DNA of 29,289 nucleotides from CAYWMP01 sp964459445 (GCA_964459445.1 CAYWMP010000060.1:1-29289); one strand, 5' to 3'; shown: positions 6,996-14,333, numbered from the stretch's first letter. Made by a program: numbers and translations. Notes: generated by a model from the letters alone, not told the origin.

Positions 6996-8177
6996 ATGAA
7001 TTTCCTATTAAACGTTATTTTTGAGGCGTGGCGGCTGCTTCAGGAATCTTCCATTTACATTCTGTTCGGTATCTTGGTGGCCGGGATCCTGCGTGCCTTC
7101 TTCAATCCCATAACGGTGTTCAAACACCTGGGGCGGGGACGGTTTTCTTCTGTTTTTAAGGCCGCGCTGTTCGGCATCCCCATGCCCCTCTGATCTTGCG
7201 GCGTGCTGCCGGTGGCAGCATCCCTTAAGAAACAGGGTGCCAACAATGGGGCAACGGCGGCCTTTCTAATCTCAACGCCGGAGTCGGGTGTGGATTCCAT
7301 TGCTCTTACCTACGCCCTCCTTGATCCGATCATGACCGTCGCGAGGCCAGCCGCCGCCTTTGCCACTGCAGCCGCTGCCGGTATTACCGACAATCTATTC
7401 AACCCTAATGAGAATTTACAGGAAACCGTGCCGGACCTGAGCTGTCCTGTGGACGGTTGTTGCGACGGCGAGGATTGCCCTCCAGAGCAGCATGCCGCTC
7501 ATCATACTTTATTTGAGAAGGTAACGTCGGGATTGTCCTATGCCTTTAGGGAGTTATGGCATGATATAGCAGTATGGTTGCTGTTTGGTTTGCTTTTAGC
7601 CGGGATTATTACCGCCCTTCTTCCGCCCGAACTCATGAGCCGACATCTTGGAGGCGGTCTTTCTGCAATGCTTTTGATGCTCGCCGCGGGCATCCCGCTT
7701 TACATTTGCGCCAGCGCATCAACACCAATTGCTGCCGCCTTAATTATGCAAGGCGTCAGCCCCGGTACCGCGCTCGTCTTTCTTTTGGCAGGTCCGGCAA
7801 CCAATATCACTTCCTTGACCGTTCTATTTGGTGTATTGGGAAAAAGAACCACGGCGATTTATCTTGCTACGATCGCCGTCTTCACGGTGCTTGCGGGATT
7901 GGCGGTCGATCAGGTTTACAGTTCATTGGGCCTGTCCGCCAAAGCTATGGCAGGCCAGGCAGCAGAGTTGATTCCGGAGTGGCTGCAGATTTGCGGTGCC
8001 CTGTTACTTCTTATTCTTTCAATAAAGCCGGTCTATGATTCCCTTCGATCGATTGTTTCCAAAAGAAAAGGAGATGGTCCACAGACAGAACAACTTATCT
8101 CCTTGGATTCGATTGCCCCTTTGAACAAAACCCCAAAGGCCGAATCCTGTTGCGATGGGCCCAACCTGAAGCGCTGA
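6996..8177 (+). CDS. SO_0444/ArsP-type metal efflux permease, predicted selenoprotein (Sec66)
   Basis: Inner-membrane permease of the DUF318/ArsP_1 superfamily, closest by memory to the SO_0444 Cu/Zn efflux group. A TGA at 7191-7193 interrupts the frame, which continues in phase without any frameshift. Read through, it gives 393 residues, the family length, with PLUSCGVLP where relatives have PLCSCGVLP; Sec replaces the first Cys. A SECIS-like hairpin follows at once (7194-7230). Two homologous membrane halves are visible, the second with GIPLYICASASTPIAAAL. They are joined by a soluble Cys/His-rich loop (C150, C155, C156, C161, H166, H169, H170) that could bind metal, and a CC pair sits near the C-terminus. 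ATG 6996 has GAGGG 7 nt upstream; ATG 6978, overlapping the regulator stop, is the alternative. A plain nonsense mutation is the competing explanation, but exact placement and intact downstream coding argue against it. Confidence 0.82.
7194..7230 (+). promoter_or_regulatory. Bacterial SECIS-like stem-loop after the in-frame UGA
   Basis: Immediately 3' of the UGA, TGCTGCC (7204-7210) pairs perfectly with GGCAGCA (7214-7220) around a GGT triloop. An outer TCTT (7194-7197) can pair with AAGA (7227-7230). The loop starts with G and lies 17 nt after the UGA. This fits the bacterial SECIS model: a small hairpin, a G in the first loop positions, and a loop roughly 16-37 nt downstream. It would recruit SelB with Sec-tRNA. 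Confidence 0.75.
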
Positions 8178-8222
8178 AACGAGCCAGGCTGGCTAGATAG
8201 AATTCCTAATATTTTGGAAGAT

Positions 8223-8394
8223 GAACATTGAACATCGAACGTTCAACGCTGAATGGAAAAAATCCAATATATAAATTTGGCAGCATTTCAACGATCTTTG
8301 TGATTCTCACTGAATACTTCAGTAGCCTTTATTACAGGTCAAAAGTTAGTCTCTTCATTTTTTTCTATTGAACATTCGACTTTGGACGTTCATT
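8223..8394. repeat. Inverted-repeat (MITE-like) element between permease and dacB
   Basis: The gap 8178-8502 has no gene. Left arm 8223-8256 is built of GAACATTGAACATCGAACG-type words, including the palindrome GAACGTTC. Right arm 8367-8394 (ATTGAACATTCGAC then TTTGGACGTTCATT) is its rough inverse. The arms flank about 110 bp of AT-rich sequence. This pattern of GTTCAATGTTCGATG-like words is familiar as a dispersed intergenic repeat, with no coding capacity. Confidence 0.5.
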
Positions 8395-8502
8395 TATTTT
8401 AATTAGCCTTCCACAGTCCGTTCGGCGCCAAAATGACTTTGCGCTTAAGGAGGGTTATCTCCATTCTCCCTATTTTATAGATTCCGCCACACACCCCTTT
8501 GC

Positions 8503-9780
8503 TCATTGGATGTTATTTTTGATCAACTCAAGTATCCGCTCTCGACTTCTATACCCCACTTTCTTTCCGTTCAGGATGATCACAAAGCGCAGAGACCCAC
8601 CATTATGCATCATATACCCGGCAATGGATTTGACCCCATAGAGCGTTCCGGTCTTGAACCACGTATCGCCTTTGTCGGTAAGTAGACCACGGTAGGGCAT
8701 AAAAAGCTCGAGCACTTCCATTATCTGGTTCGCTGTGATTCGGTTTCGACGGGAAAGGCCGGATCCCTCTTCAATATGCAGGCCTTTGATGCCCAAACGC
8801 CCTAGAAAGACCTCCATAGCCTGACGCGATTTTTCTGGTGTTGCAGGCGAACCGTACTTTTCTATGCCAAGAGTCAGAAAGACTTGATTGGCAATAAAGT
8901 TATTTGAGTATTTGAACATTCGTTTGAGGACGGCCTTGAGATCCCAACGGGATTCATGGCGGTAGTAAAGTGGAATCATGCTCGGATCTCTTGTGGCTTT
9001 GACCACCCTGCCCTTCACGTCAACCGATGCCTGTTCCAGAAATGCCTCCAAGAGCTCACCCGCATAAATCGCGCATAACTCGGGTTTTTCTGCCAGATTG
9101 ATTCGTGCCGTTCCCTTGAGGCCGCTGGCAAGAGCAGCCTTCCGCGCCAAGGAGGTCATGGGCGTTTGAGGTTCGGCTGACCGGATCTCCTTGCCCGGCC
9201 CGATCTTGATAAAGATGGTGTTGAAGTTGGCGCTCAGGGCCCCGTTGTATGCGTCGTAGGGATTAAGGCTGCGATTGGTGCCGTGGAGCACGAGGCCTGG
9301 TTTGAAATAGCTGTCATCAACAACCAGATTCCTTACTGTGGTCAAGCCCTTTGATTCCAATTTAGAGGCGATGTCCTCCAGCTCTTCTGAGATCAAGAGG
9401 GGATCGCCCTTCCCTATGAAATAGAGATCACCCGCAGGGCTGAGTCTGAAGTCCGTTGTGAAATGGAATGCCGGACCCAACTCATGAAGGGCCGCAGTGG
9501 CCGTGACTATTTTGAGGATTGAGGCCGGCACTAAGGGTTTTTGGGGATTTAGGGAGAAGCGCTCGTTACCCTGTGAATCTTCAACAAGGACGGCCCCGCC
9601 TTTCGCGAGTCTGGTGATTTTGTCCTGCCACCCTGTCGTTCCGGCCCATCCTTTACTCGCCACGATCATAACGGTCAGGCAGCAAGTCATCAGAAATATG
9701 AAATTTTTCGATCCCATCGTGAGATGTACGATAACATCCCATTTAAAAAGGGGCAATCCTATACCCCATGCATGTTTCAT
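8503..9780 (-). CDS. dacB: D-alanyl-D-alanine carboxypeptidase/endopeptidase (PBP4, peptidase S13)
   Basis: Periplasmic penicillin-binding protein that trims or cleaves peptidoglycan cross-links; 425 residues from the chosen start. The three catalytic motifs of the serine DD-peptidases are present: SxxK as S87-I-L-K90 (VPASILKIVTA), SxN in KYSNNFIAN, and KTG in WFKTGTLYGVKSIAG. A hydrophobic segment at about residues 26-42 (NFIFLMTCCLTVMIVASKGWAG) serves as signal peptide or anchor. The frame is open to 10062, overlapping the divergent regulator gene. ATG 9780 has GAGGT 8 nt upstream and is preferred; ATG 9717 would give a shorter signal peptide but lacks a ribosome site. The gene is divergent from the zinc operon and shares its intergenic region, including the iterons at 9817-9856. 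Confidence 0.9.
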   Translation of the reverse strand: MKHAWGIGLPLFKWDVIVHLTMGSKNFIFLMTCCLTVMIVASKGWAGTTGWQDKITRLAKGGAVLVEDSQGNERFSLNPQKPLVPASILKIVTATAALHELGPAFHFTTDFRLSPAGDLYFIGKGDPLLISEELEDIASKLESKGLTTVRNLVVDDSYFKPGLVLHGTNRSLNPYDAYNGALSANFNTIFIKIGPGKEIRSAEPQTPMTSLARKAALASGLKGTARINLAEKPELCAIYAGELLEAFLEQASVDVKGRVVKATRDPSMIPLYYRHESRWDLKAVLKRMFKYSNNFIANQVFLTLGIEKYGSPATPEKSRQAMEVFLGRLGIKGLHIEEGSGLSRRNRITANQIMEVLELFMPYRGLLTDKGDTWFKTGTLYGVKSIAGYMMHNGGSLRFVIILNGKKVGYRSRERILELIKNNIQ

Positions 9781-9816
9781 TCGAACGGACCTCAAATAAT
9801 TCCTCTTGAAATCAAA

Positions 9817-9856
9817 GTAATACTTCGTAATAATACGTAATACAAAGTAATAAAAA
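9817..9856. promoter_or_regulatory. Four tandem 10-bp iterons upstream of the RHH regulator and znu genes
   Basis: Four consecutive decamers begin with GTAATA: GTAATACTTC, GTAATAATAC, GTAATACAAA and GTAATAAAAA. Every copy is in register at 10 bp, about one helical turn. Ribbon-helix-helix dimers bind such same-face direct repeats cooperatively, so this is the likely operator of the regulator at 9902. A possible promoter, TTGAAA (9806-9811), 16 nt, TAATAA (9828-9833), lies within it. Another TTGACA is at 9861-9866 but has no good -10. Confidence 0.65.
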
Positions 9857-9901
9857 CCTTTTGACATACACTGGCCAACATAGACTTCGAAAGGAAAAGG
9901 C

Positions 9902-10159
9902 ATGAAAAAAAAGCAAGAGATCATCTCATTCAAGGTTGATGAAGATCTCCTCGATGCGATCAGGCAGATCCCCAACCGTTCTGAATTCATCCGATCGGCG
10001 ATCATATCCGCCTTGGGGAGTGTATGCCCTTTATGCAACGGTTCCGGTATGCTGACACTCAATCAAAAGCGCCATTGGGAGGATTTCGCAGCCGATCATA
10101 GGATCAGCAGATGCAGCGATTGCGATGAAGTTATTCTTGTCTGTACTTCAACTCCATAG
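9902..10159 (+). CDS. Ribbon-helix-helix regulator with C-terminal Cys4 zinc knuckle
   Basis: An 85-residue protein. Residues 5-40 form a CopG/MetJ-type ribbon-helix-helix: strand QEIISFKVD, helix DLLDAIRQIP, helix SEFIRSAIISAL. Residues 41-85 carry two CxxC pairs, C42/C45 (CPLCNGSG, DnaJ-like) and C71/C74 (CSDC). C81, H58 and H66 could also serve as ligands, so a tetrathiolate zinc site is expected. The ATG has AAGGAAAAGG just upstream. It is the first gene before znuA, 73 bp away, and sits beside four 10-bp iterons. I infer a zinc-responsive repressor of this operon. Known zinc-uptake regulators are mostly Fur-family Zur, MarR-type AdcR or TetR types; an RHH sensor would resemble nickel-sensing NikR in principle only. 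Function is inferred from context, not shown. Confidence 0.82.
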   Translation: MKKKQEIISFKVDEDLLDAIRQIPNRSEFIRSAIISALGSVCPLCNGSGMLTLNQKRHWEDFAADHRISRCSDCDEVILVCTSTP

Positions 10160-10232
10160 GCCGGTTTCCCGAATAGGGACAAACCTCACGAAGCATAGTG
10201 ATTATTTGTAACTTTCTCCTGAGGCAGTCAAT

Positions 10233-11159
10233 ATGAGAAAAAGAATATGGCTATTCTTCTATTTAGCTCTGATTTTGTTCGCCCCTCGGGCAATGGCAGG
10301 GTCCGATAGAATTTATGTATTCGTAAGCATCGCGCCCCAGAAATACTTCGTTGAAAAAATCGGCGGCGATCTGGTGGATGTGTCTGTGATGGTTGAACCG
10401 GGAGCCAGTCCGGCCACCTACGAACCCAGGCCGAAACAGATGGCGGCTATTTCAGAGACCAAAATATTTTTCTCCATCGGCGTACCCTTTGAAAAAGCAT
10501 GGTTGAAAAAAATCACCTCATCAAATCAAAATATGAAAATAGTACCTACGGATCAAAGGATAAGAAAAATTCCCATGTCAACGCACTATCACCATGATAA
10601 AGGTGGGCATCATGAAAAAGGCAAGATTCGTGAAGCTGAATCCCAGGTCAAGACGGATCGTCGCGGACGGGTTATACTTGATCCCCATATCTGGCTGTCG
10701 CCGCCCTTGGTCATGATTCAGGTCCGTACGATTCTCAGGGCCCTTCAGGAGGCGGATCAGGTCAACCGATCGGTTTACGAAGCCAACTACCAATCATTTG
10801 CTTCGGAACTCTTGGAGTTGGATGCTGAACTTAGAGAAACTCTTAAGAGTGGAAAAGGACTTCAGTTCATGGTTTTTCATCCTGCCTGGGGGTACTTCGC
10901 CCATGCTTATGGATTAAAGCAGGTGCCCATTGAGATTGAAGGGAAGGAACCGAAGCCGGCCCAATTGAAAGAGTTGATAGCGCATGCGAAGGAGAACAAT
11001 ATTAAAGTAATTTTTGTACAACCGCAGTTTTCCGCCAAGAGCGCTAAACAAATAGCAAAGGAAATGGGAGGACAGGTGGTCTTTGCAGATCCCCTGGCTG
11101 CTGATTGGGCCAATAATTTAAAGGATATGGCAAATAAGTTCAAAGCTGCCTTGAGGTAA
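10233..11159 (+). CDS. znuA: Zinc/manganese ABC transporter substrate-binding protein
   Basis: Periplasmic cluster A-I (TroA/ZnuA) metal-binding protein of 308 residues, with a signal peptide cleaved near residue 22 (RAMA). Expected metal ligands include H152 in DPHIWLSP, H216 in FHPAWG and D286 in FADPLAADW. The usual first ligand, His of the PHxYEP motif, is Ala here (P60-A61-T-Y-E-P). A His-rich acidic/basic loop at about 117-131 (STHYHHDKGGHHEKGK) is typical of zinc rather than manganese binders and may capture metal. The start has TGAGG 9 nt upstream. znuC follows after 4 nt, with its ribosome site inside the end of this gene. Confidence 0.93.
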   Translation: MRKRIWLFFYLALILFAPRAMAGSDRIYVFVSIAPQKYFVEKIGGDLVDVSVMVEPGASPATYEPRPKQMAAISETKIFFSIGVPFEKAWLKKITSSNQNMKIVPTDQRIRKIPMSTHYHHDKGGHHEKGKIREAESQVKTDRRGRVILDPHIWLSPPLVMIQVRTILRALQEADQVNRSVYEANYQSFASELLELDAELRETLKSGKGLQFMVFHPAWGYFAHAYGLKQVPIEIEGKEPKPAQLKELIAHAKENNIKVIFVQPQFSAKSAKQIAKEMGGQVVFADPLAADWANNLKDMANKFKAALR

Positions 11160-11163
11160 AAAA

Positions 11164-11937
11164 ATGAAAGGTAACCCCATCATTGAGGTTCAGGATCTCT
11201 CCTTTTCCTTTAACGGAACACCTGTTCTCAAGGACGTAAACCTTACGATACGTACCGGCGATTTTCTCGCCATGATCGGCCCCAACGGAGGTGGCAAAAC
11301 CACCCTTATTAAGCTGATGCTCGGTATTTTAAAACCCGACCGGGGAAATATCCGCATCTTGGGTCGTCCGCCGCGGGAGGTTGCCTCTCGAATCGGATAT
11401 GTCCCCCAGGACATTCATGTGAATCGGGGTTTTCCTATCTCCGTTCATGACGTGGTGCTTATGGGTAGGATGCGGGGGAGCGGAGGCTGGCGGCGTTTTT
11501 CGGATACTGACAAAAAAACCGTTCGAAAGGCCCTCGAACGCGTGGCCATGTGGGACCATCGGAACCGCCGTATGGACGACCTTTCAGGGGGGCAGCGGCA
11601 GCGCGTTTTTGTGGCAAGGGCCATGGTATCGGAGCCGGAGATCCTTTTCCTGGATGAACCCATGTCAAACGTTGATGCCCAGGGCCAGGCCGATTTCTAC
11701 AACCTATTGTTGGATCTCAACAAGACTGTGACCATCGTGGTCGTCAGCCACGATCCCATGGTCCTTTCAAGCCATGCCAGATCAGTGGCCTGTGTCAGTA
11801 GACAACTCTTTTTCCATGACGCCCCCGAAATCACCAAGGACATGCTGGAAATGGCCTACCAGTGTCCAGTGGAATTGATTGCCCACGGTCTTCCCCATAG
11901 GGTTCTGCCGGAGCATTCGGAGGACGAAAGTGATTGA
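11164..11937 (+). CDS. znuC: Zinc ABC transporter ATP-binding protein
   Basis: Cytoplasmic ATPase of the zinc importer, 257 residues. Walker A is GPNGGGKTT (39-47), the Q-loop is in GYVPQD, the ABC signature is LSGGQRQRVFVARAM, Walker B is ILFLDEP, and the H-loop is VVVSHD. The C-terminal extension past the core contains 'YQCPVELIAHGLPHRV', a common ending of this subfamily that may contact metal. GAGG at the end of znuA supplies its ribosome-binding site. It overlaps znuB by 8 nt. Confidence 0.95.
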   Translation: MKGNPIIEVQDLSFSFNGTPVLKDVNLTIRTGDFLAMIGPNGGGKTTLIKLMLGILKPDRGNIRILGRPPREVASRIGYVPQDIHVNRGFPISVHDVVLMGRMRGSGGWRRFSDTDKKTVRKALERVAMWDHRNRRMDDLSGGQRQRVFVARAMVSEPEILFLDEPMSNVDAQGQADFYNLLLDLNKTVTIVVVSHDPMVLSSHARSVACVSRQLFFHDAPEITKDMLEMAYQCPVELIAHGLPHRVLPEHSEDESD

Positions 11938-12754
11938 GGCCCTCCAATTCGAGTTCATGAGAAACGCCCTTTTGGCTGGATGGCTCGCGAGTGTCATGTG
12001 CGGCATTATCGGCACCCTGGTGGTGGTAAACCGGATCGTCTTTATCTCCGGTGGAATCGCCCATGCCGCATATGGTGGCATTGGTCTGGCCTTTTTTTTC
12101 GGCTTCTCTTACCTTTGGGGCATACTCGGCTTCGCCCTTCTCGTTGCCTTGATCATGGCCGCAGTGAGTCTCAAATCCAAACAAAGGGCGGATACGATTG
12201 TCGGAGTCCTCTGGGCTGTTGGCATGGCCCTTGGCGTGATCCTTCTGGATGTCACGCCCGGCTACAATGTGGATCTCATGAGCTACCTTTTCGGCAGCAT
12301 CCTTACGGTGCCAACCTCGGATCTCTGGCTCATGACCATCCTGGACGGTCTCGTCGTGATTATCGTGGGATACTACTACCATGATCTGGTCTCCCTTTCC
12401 TATGACGAGGAGTTCGCCCAGGTAAGGGGGGTTCCGGTCAAGCTTCTCTATTTCCTGCTCATAGCTATGGTGGCCTTATCCGTGGTGATGGTCATCCAGG
12501 TGGTCGGTTTGATCCTGGTTATTGCGCTTTTGACCATCCCACCCTATATTGCCGAGCGATATGCCGGCTCGCTCGCAAGGATGATGGTCTACTCTATCCT
12601 CCTCAATCTCCTTTTCACTACTTTCGGACTTTGGATTTCCTATCACTTCAATCTGACCTCAGGCGCCTCTATCATCCTGGTTGCAGCCATTGGCTTTGCC
12701 ATCTCGCTCTTGATTGAACATGTAATAAGGTTGGCCCATGGAAGATACCGTTAG
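11930..12754 (+). CDS. znuB: Zinc ABC transporter permease
   Basis: Integral membrane subunit of the ABC-3 family, 274 residues from a GTG start, with about eight hydrophobic helices. It shows family segments VNRIVFISGGIAHAAYGGIG near the N-terminus and VVGLILVIALLTIPPYIAERYA in the second half. The frame is open to 11879, but GGAGGA lies 5 nt before the GTG at 11930, and this start overlaps the znuC stop by 8 nt, as expected for coupled translation. A Rho-independent terminator follows at 12816. With znuA and znuC it completes the importer. Confidence 0.93.
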   Translation: MIEALQFEFMRNALLAGWLASVMCGIIGTLVVVNRIVFISGGIAHAAYGGIGLAFFFGFSYLWGILGFALLVALIMAAVSLKSKQRADTIVGVLWAVGMALGVILLDVTPGYNVDLMSYLFGSILTVPTSDLWLMTILDGLVVIIVGYYYHDLVSLSYDEEFAQVRGVPVKLLYFLLIAMVALSVVMVIQVVGLILVIALLTIPPYIAERYAGSLARMMVYSILLNLLFTTFGLWISYHFNLTSGASIILVAAIGFAISLLIEHVIRLAHGRYR

Positions 12755-12815
12755 AGCGGAAAAGGATAAGGCTTTGATTTAACGCTCCATAAGGAGCTAG
12801 GCCGAAAACACCCTG

Positions 12816-12844
12816 AAAGACAGTGGCGGCTGGGGTCTTTTTTT
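12816..12844 (+). terminator. Rho-independent terminator of the znu operon
   Basis: AAAGAC (12816-12821) pairs with GTCTTT (12835-12840), with a G-rich loop and inner CAG/CTG pairing, then runs into TTTT. A smaller hairpin, GCTCC (12784-12788) with GGAGC (12793-12797), lies just upstream. Together they end the regulator-znuACB transcript. Confidence 0.7.
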
Positions 12845-12913
12845 CAAGCCCTATCTCAAAAAGAATTCCACGCCCGATAGAAAACCTCTATCGCAAGATC
12901 ATTTATTTTGGCC

Positions 12914-12952
12914 AAAAAAAAGGTCCAACCATGCTTTAATGATTGAACCTTT
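12914..12952 (-). terminator. Rho-independent terminator of adk
   Basis: On the minus strand, AAAGGTTCAA (12952-12943) pairs with TTGGACCTTT (12928-12919), with one G-U type mismatch, and ends in a run of eight or more T. It lies about 40 bp past the adk stop codon. Confidence 0.85.
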
Positions 12953-12989
12953 CTTATTGAATATATTTAATATTTTCGGTTGAGTGATA

Positions 12990-13652
12990 TCAGTTCATCT
13001 TGTCTAGAGCTGAAAAGACACTGTCCCGGATTTCATCGACCTTTCCAACACCCTCAATTCTCACATAGGTTGGTGCTGCCGCTTCCCCGGAAGCTTCCCA
13101 TTTCTTGTAATAGTCAATCAGGGGCTCGGTCTGGTCGTGGTAAACATCCAGCCGTTTGCGCACCGTTTCTTCCTTGTCATCATCCCTCTGGACAAGAGGT
13201 TCCCCAGTCACATCATCTTTGCCTTCCTCCTTTGGCGGGTTGAAAATGATGTGGTAAGTTCGCCCGCTTGCCAGATGAGCGCGGCGCCCGCTCATTCGCT
13301 TGATGATCTCCTCATCCGGCACATTGATGTCCACGACGGCATCTATGGGCACACCTGCCTCTTTCATGGCATCCGCCTGGGGGATGGTTCGTGGAAAGCC
13401 GTCAAACAAGAATCCTTTCTCGCAATCCGGCTCCCTAATGCGCTCCTTGACGAGTCCGATGATGACATCATCCGGCACTAGCTGGCCTGCATCCATGTAT
13501 TTCTTGGCCTCTGTTCCCATTTCTGTTCCGGCCTTGACAGCGGCCCGAAGCATGTCACCGGTTGAAATTTGTGGTATCCCGTAATTTTCCTTAATATAGT
13601 TGGCCTGAGTTCCTTTGCCCGCTCCTGGGCCTCCCAATAGAATCAATCTCAT
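12990..13652 (-). CDS. adk: Adenylate kinase
   Basis: Cytoplasmic ATP:AMP phosphotransferase, 220 residues, the long-LID form. The P-loop is GGPGAGKGT (residues 7-15). The AMP-binding segments STGDMLRAAV and GFPRT are present. The LID (RRAHLASGRTYH ... TGEPLVQRDDD) has the His/Ser/Asp/Thr-type arrangement rather than four zinc-binding cysteines. The ATG has a near-perfect AAAGGAGGAAC site upstream. It stands alone here, outside the ribosomal-protein context it has in many bacteria, and has its own terminator at 12914-12952. Confidence 0.97.
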   Translation of the reverse strand: MRLILLGGPGAGKGTQANYIKENYGIPQISTGDMLRAAVKAGTEMGTEAKKYMDAGQLVPDDVIIGLVKERIREPDCEKGFLFDGFPRTIPQADAMKEAGVPIDAVVDINVPDEEIIKRMSGRRAHLASGRTYHIIFNPPKEEGKDDVTGEPLVQRDDDKEETVRKRLDVYHDQTEPLIDYYKKWEASGEAAAPTYVRIEGVGKVDEIRDSVFSALDKMN

Positions 13653-13948
13653 ATTTGTTCCTCCTTTTGGTTGCTGAGTGGCTTCAGTTCAGTTCGGTTA
13701 CGAATCTATATAATTTATGCTCTTGGGATGTGGGTTTTAAATCCTTCATAAATACTGTTTGCTACGAGGACTCAACAGGGTCATACTAATGTTGCATCTC
13801 CGGCAAAAGCCTGAAATATCACCTGAAGCAGTATTATTGTCAAGGTAATTCATCGCCGACGCATTGATTGCTGGAATGGGCTAAAGGAAATAGAAATGTT
13901 CATTACTAAGGACCAAAAAGGAAACTATCTCGATATTAAGAAGATTTC
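13653..13948. other. Intergenic region, no gene recognised
   Basis: This is the upstream part of the 438-bp gap between adk and the toxin-antitoxin pair. It is AT-rich. It must contain the adk promoter on the minus strand, but I cannot place it with confidence. An 18-codon open frame at 13896 (MFITKDQKGNYLDIKKIS) has an AAAGGAA site but no recognisable family, and I do not call it as a gene. Confidence 0.5.
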
Positions 13949-13975
13949 TTGACATTTCTAGAATTCTGATATAAT
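13949..13975 (+). promoter_or_regulatory. Candidate promoter of the toxin-antitoxin operon
   Basis: TTGACA (13949-13954) and TATAAT (13970-13975) are both perfect hexamers but only 15 nt apart, two shorter than optimal. A shifted TCTTGA -35 would give 17 nt. Short AT-rich near-repeats (TGATATAA, TGATACAA, TGATATAA) follow at about 13968-14025 and could be antitoxin operator sites. Confidence 0.5.
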
Positions 13976-14040
13976 CATGATAAATGTTGAGGAAATGATA
14001 CAATGCAACTTTGAATGATATAAGATGAGGATCTCGGTCT

Positions 14041-14083
14041 CATGGGGGTGTTACCCCCTGGTTCGCTCTTGAACCCATGGAGG
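14041..14083 (+). promoter_or_regulatory. Structured leader with competing hairpins and ribosome site
   Basis: GGGGGT (14044-14049) pairs with ACCCCC (14053-14058), and GGTTC (14060-14064) pairs with GAACC (14071-14075). Alternatively CATGGG (14041-14046) can pair with CCCATG (14074-14079). The strong ribosome site GGAGGA (14079-14084) abuts these hairpins, 6 nt before the antitoxin ATG, so the choice of fold could modulate translation. Confidence 0.45.
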
Positions 14084-14090
14084 ATTTTCG

Positions 14091-14333
14091 ATGAAACGAA
14101 AAGTAGGGACTGTAATTGAGGAAGAAGTCATCAGGCTCGCCAAAAGGAGGGCCATTGAAGAAAATCGTCCCCTTAGCGATCTGATACAAGACGCCCTTGT
14201 GACCTATCTCAGCAACAAGGTCCCCGATCCTAAGAGGCGGGAAGAGGCATTTAATGTGTTCTGCAAAAGACCCTTTCGAATCAGTAACGAACAATTTGAA
14301 GAGATTCTAAGGGAGGATGCCTGGGATCTATGA
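14091..14333 (+). CDS. Antitoxin of a VapBC-like module (RHH-like N-terminus)
   Basis: An 80-residue protein. The N-terminal 42 residues (VGTVIEEEVIRLAKRRAIEENRPLSD then LIQDALVTYL) read as a ribbon-helix-helix-like DNA-binding fold. The acidic C-terminal tail (NEQFEEILREDAWDL) is the usual toxin-wrapping part. It has a strong ribosome site (GGAGGA) and its stop overlaps the toxin start (ATGA), the classic antitoxin-first arrangement. It should neutralise the PIN ribonuclease and autoregulate the operon. The exact antitoxin family is not certain. Confidence 0.8.
   Translation: MKRKVGTVIEEEVIRLAKRRAIEENRPLSDLIQDALVTYLSNKVPDPKRREEAFNVFCKRPFRISNEQFEEILREDAWDL

Noticed and set aside
7191..7193. 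TGA as a simple nonsense mutation making two gene fragments
   Set aside because: The stop falls exactly on a conserved Cys column, the frame stays intact beyond it, and a SECIS-like hairpin follows. It remains the main alternative.
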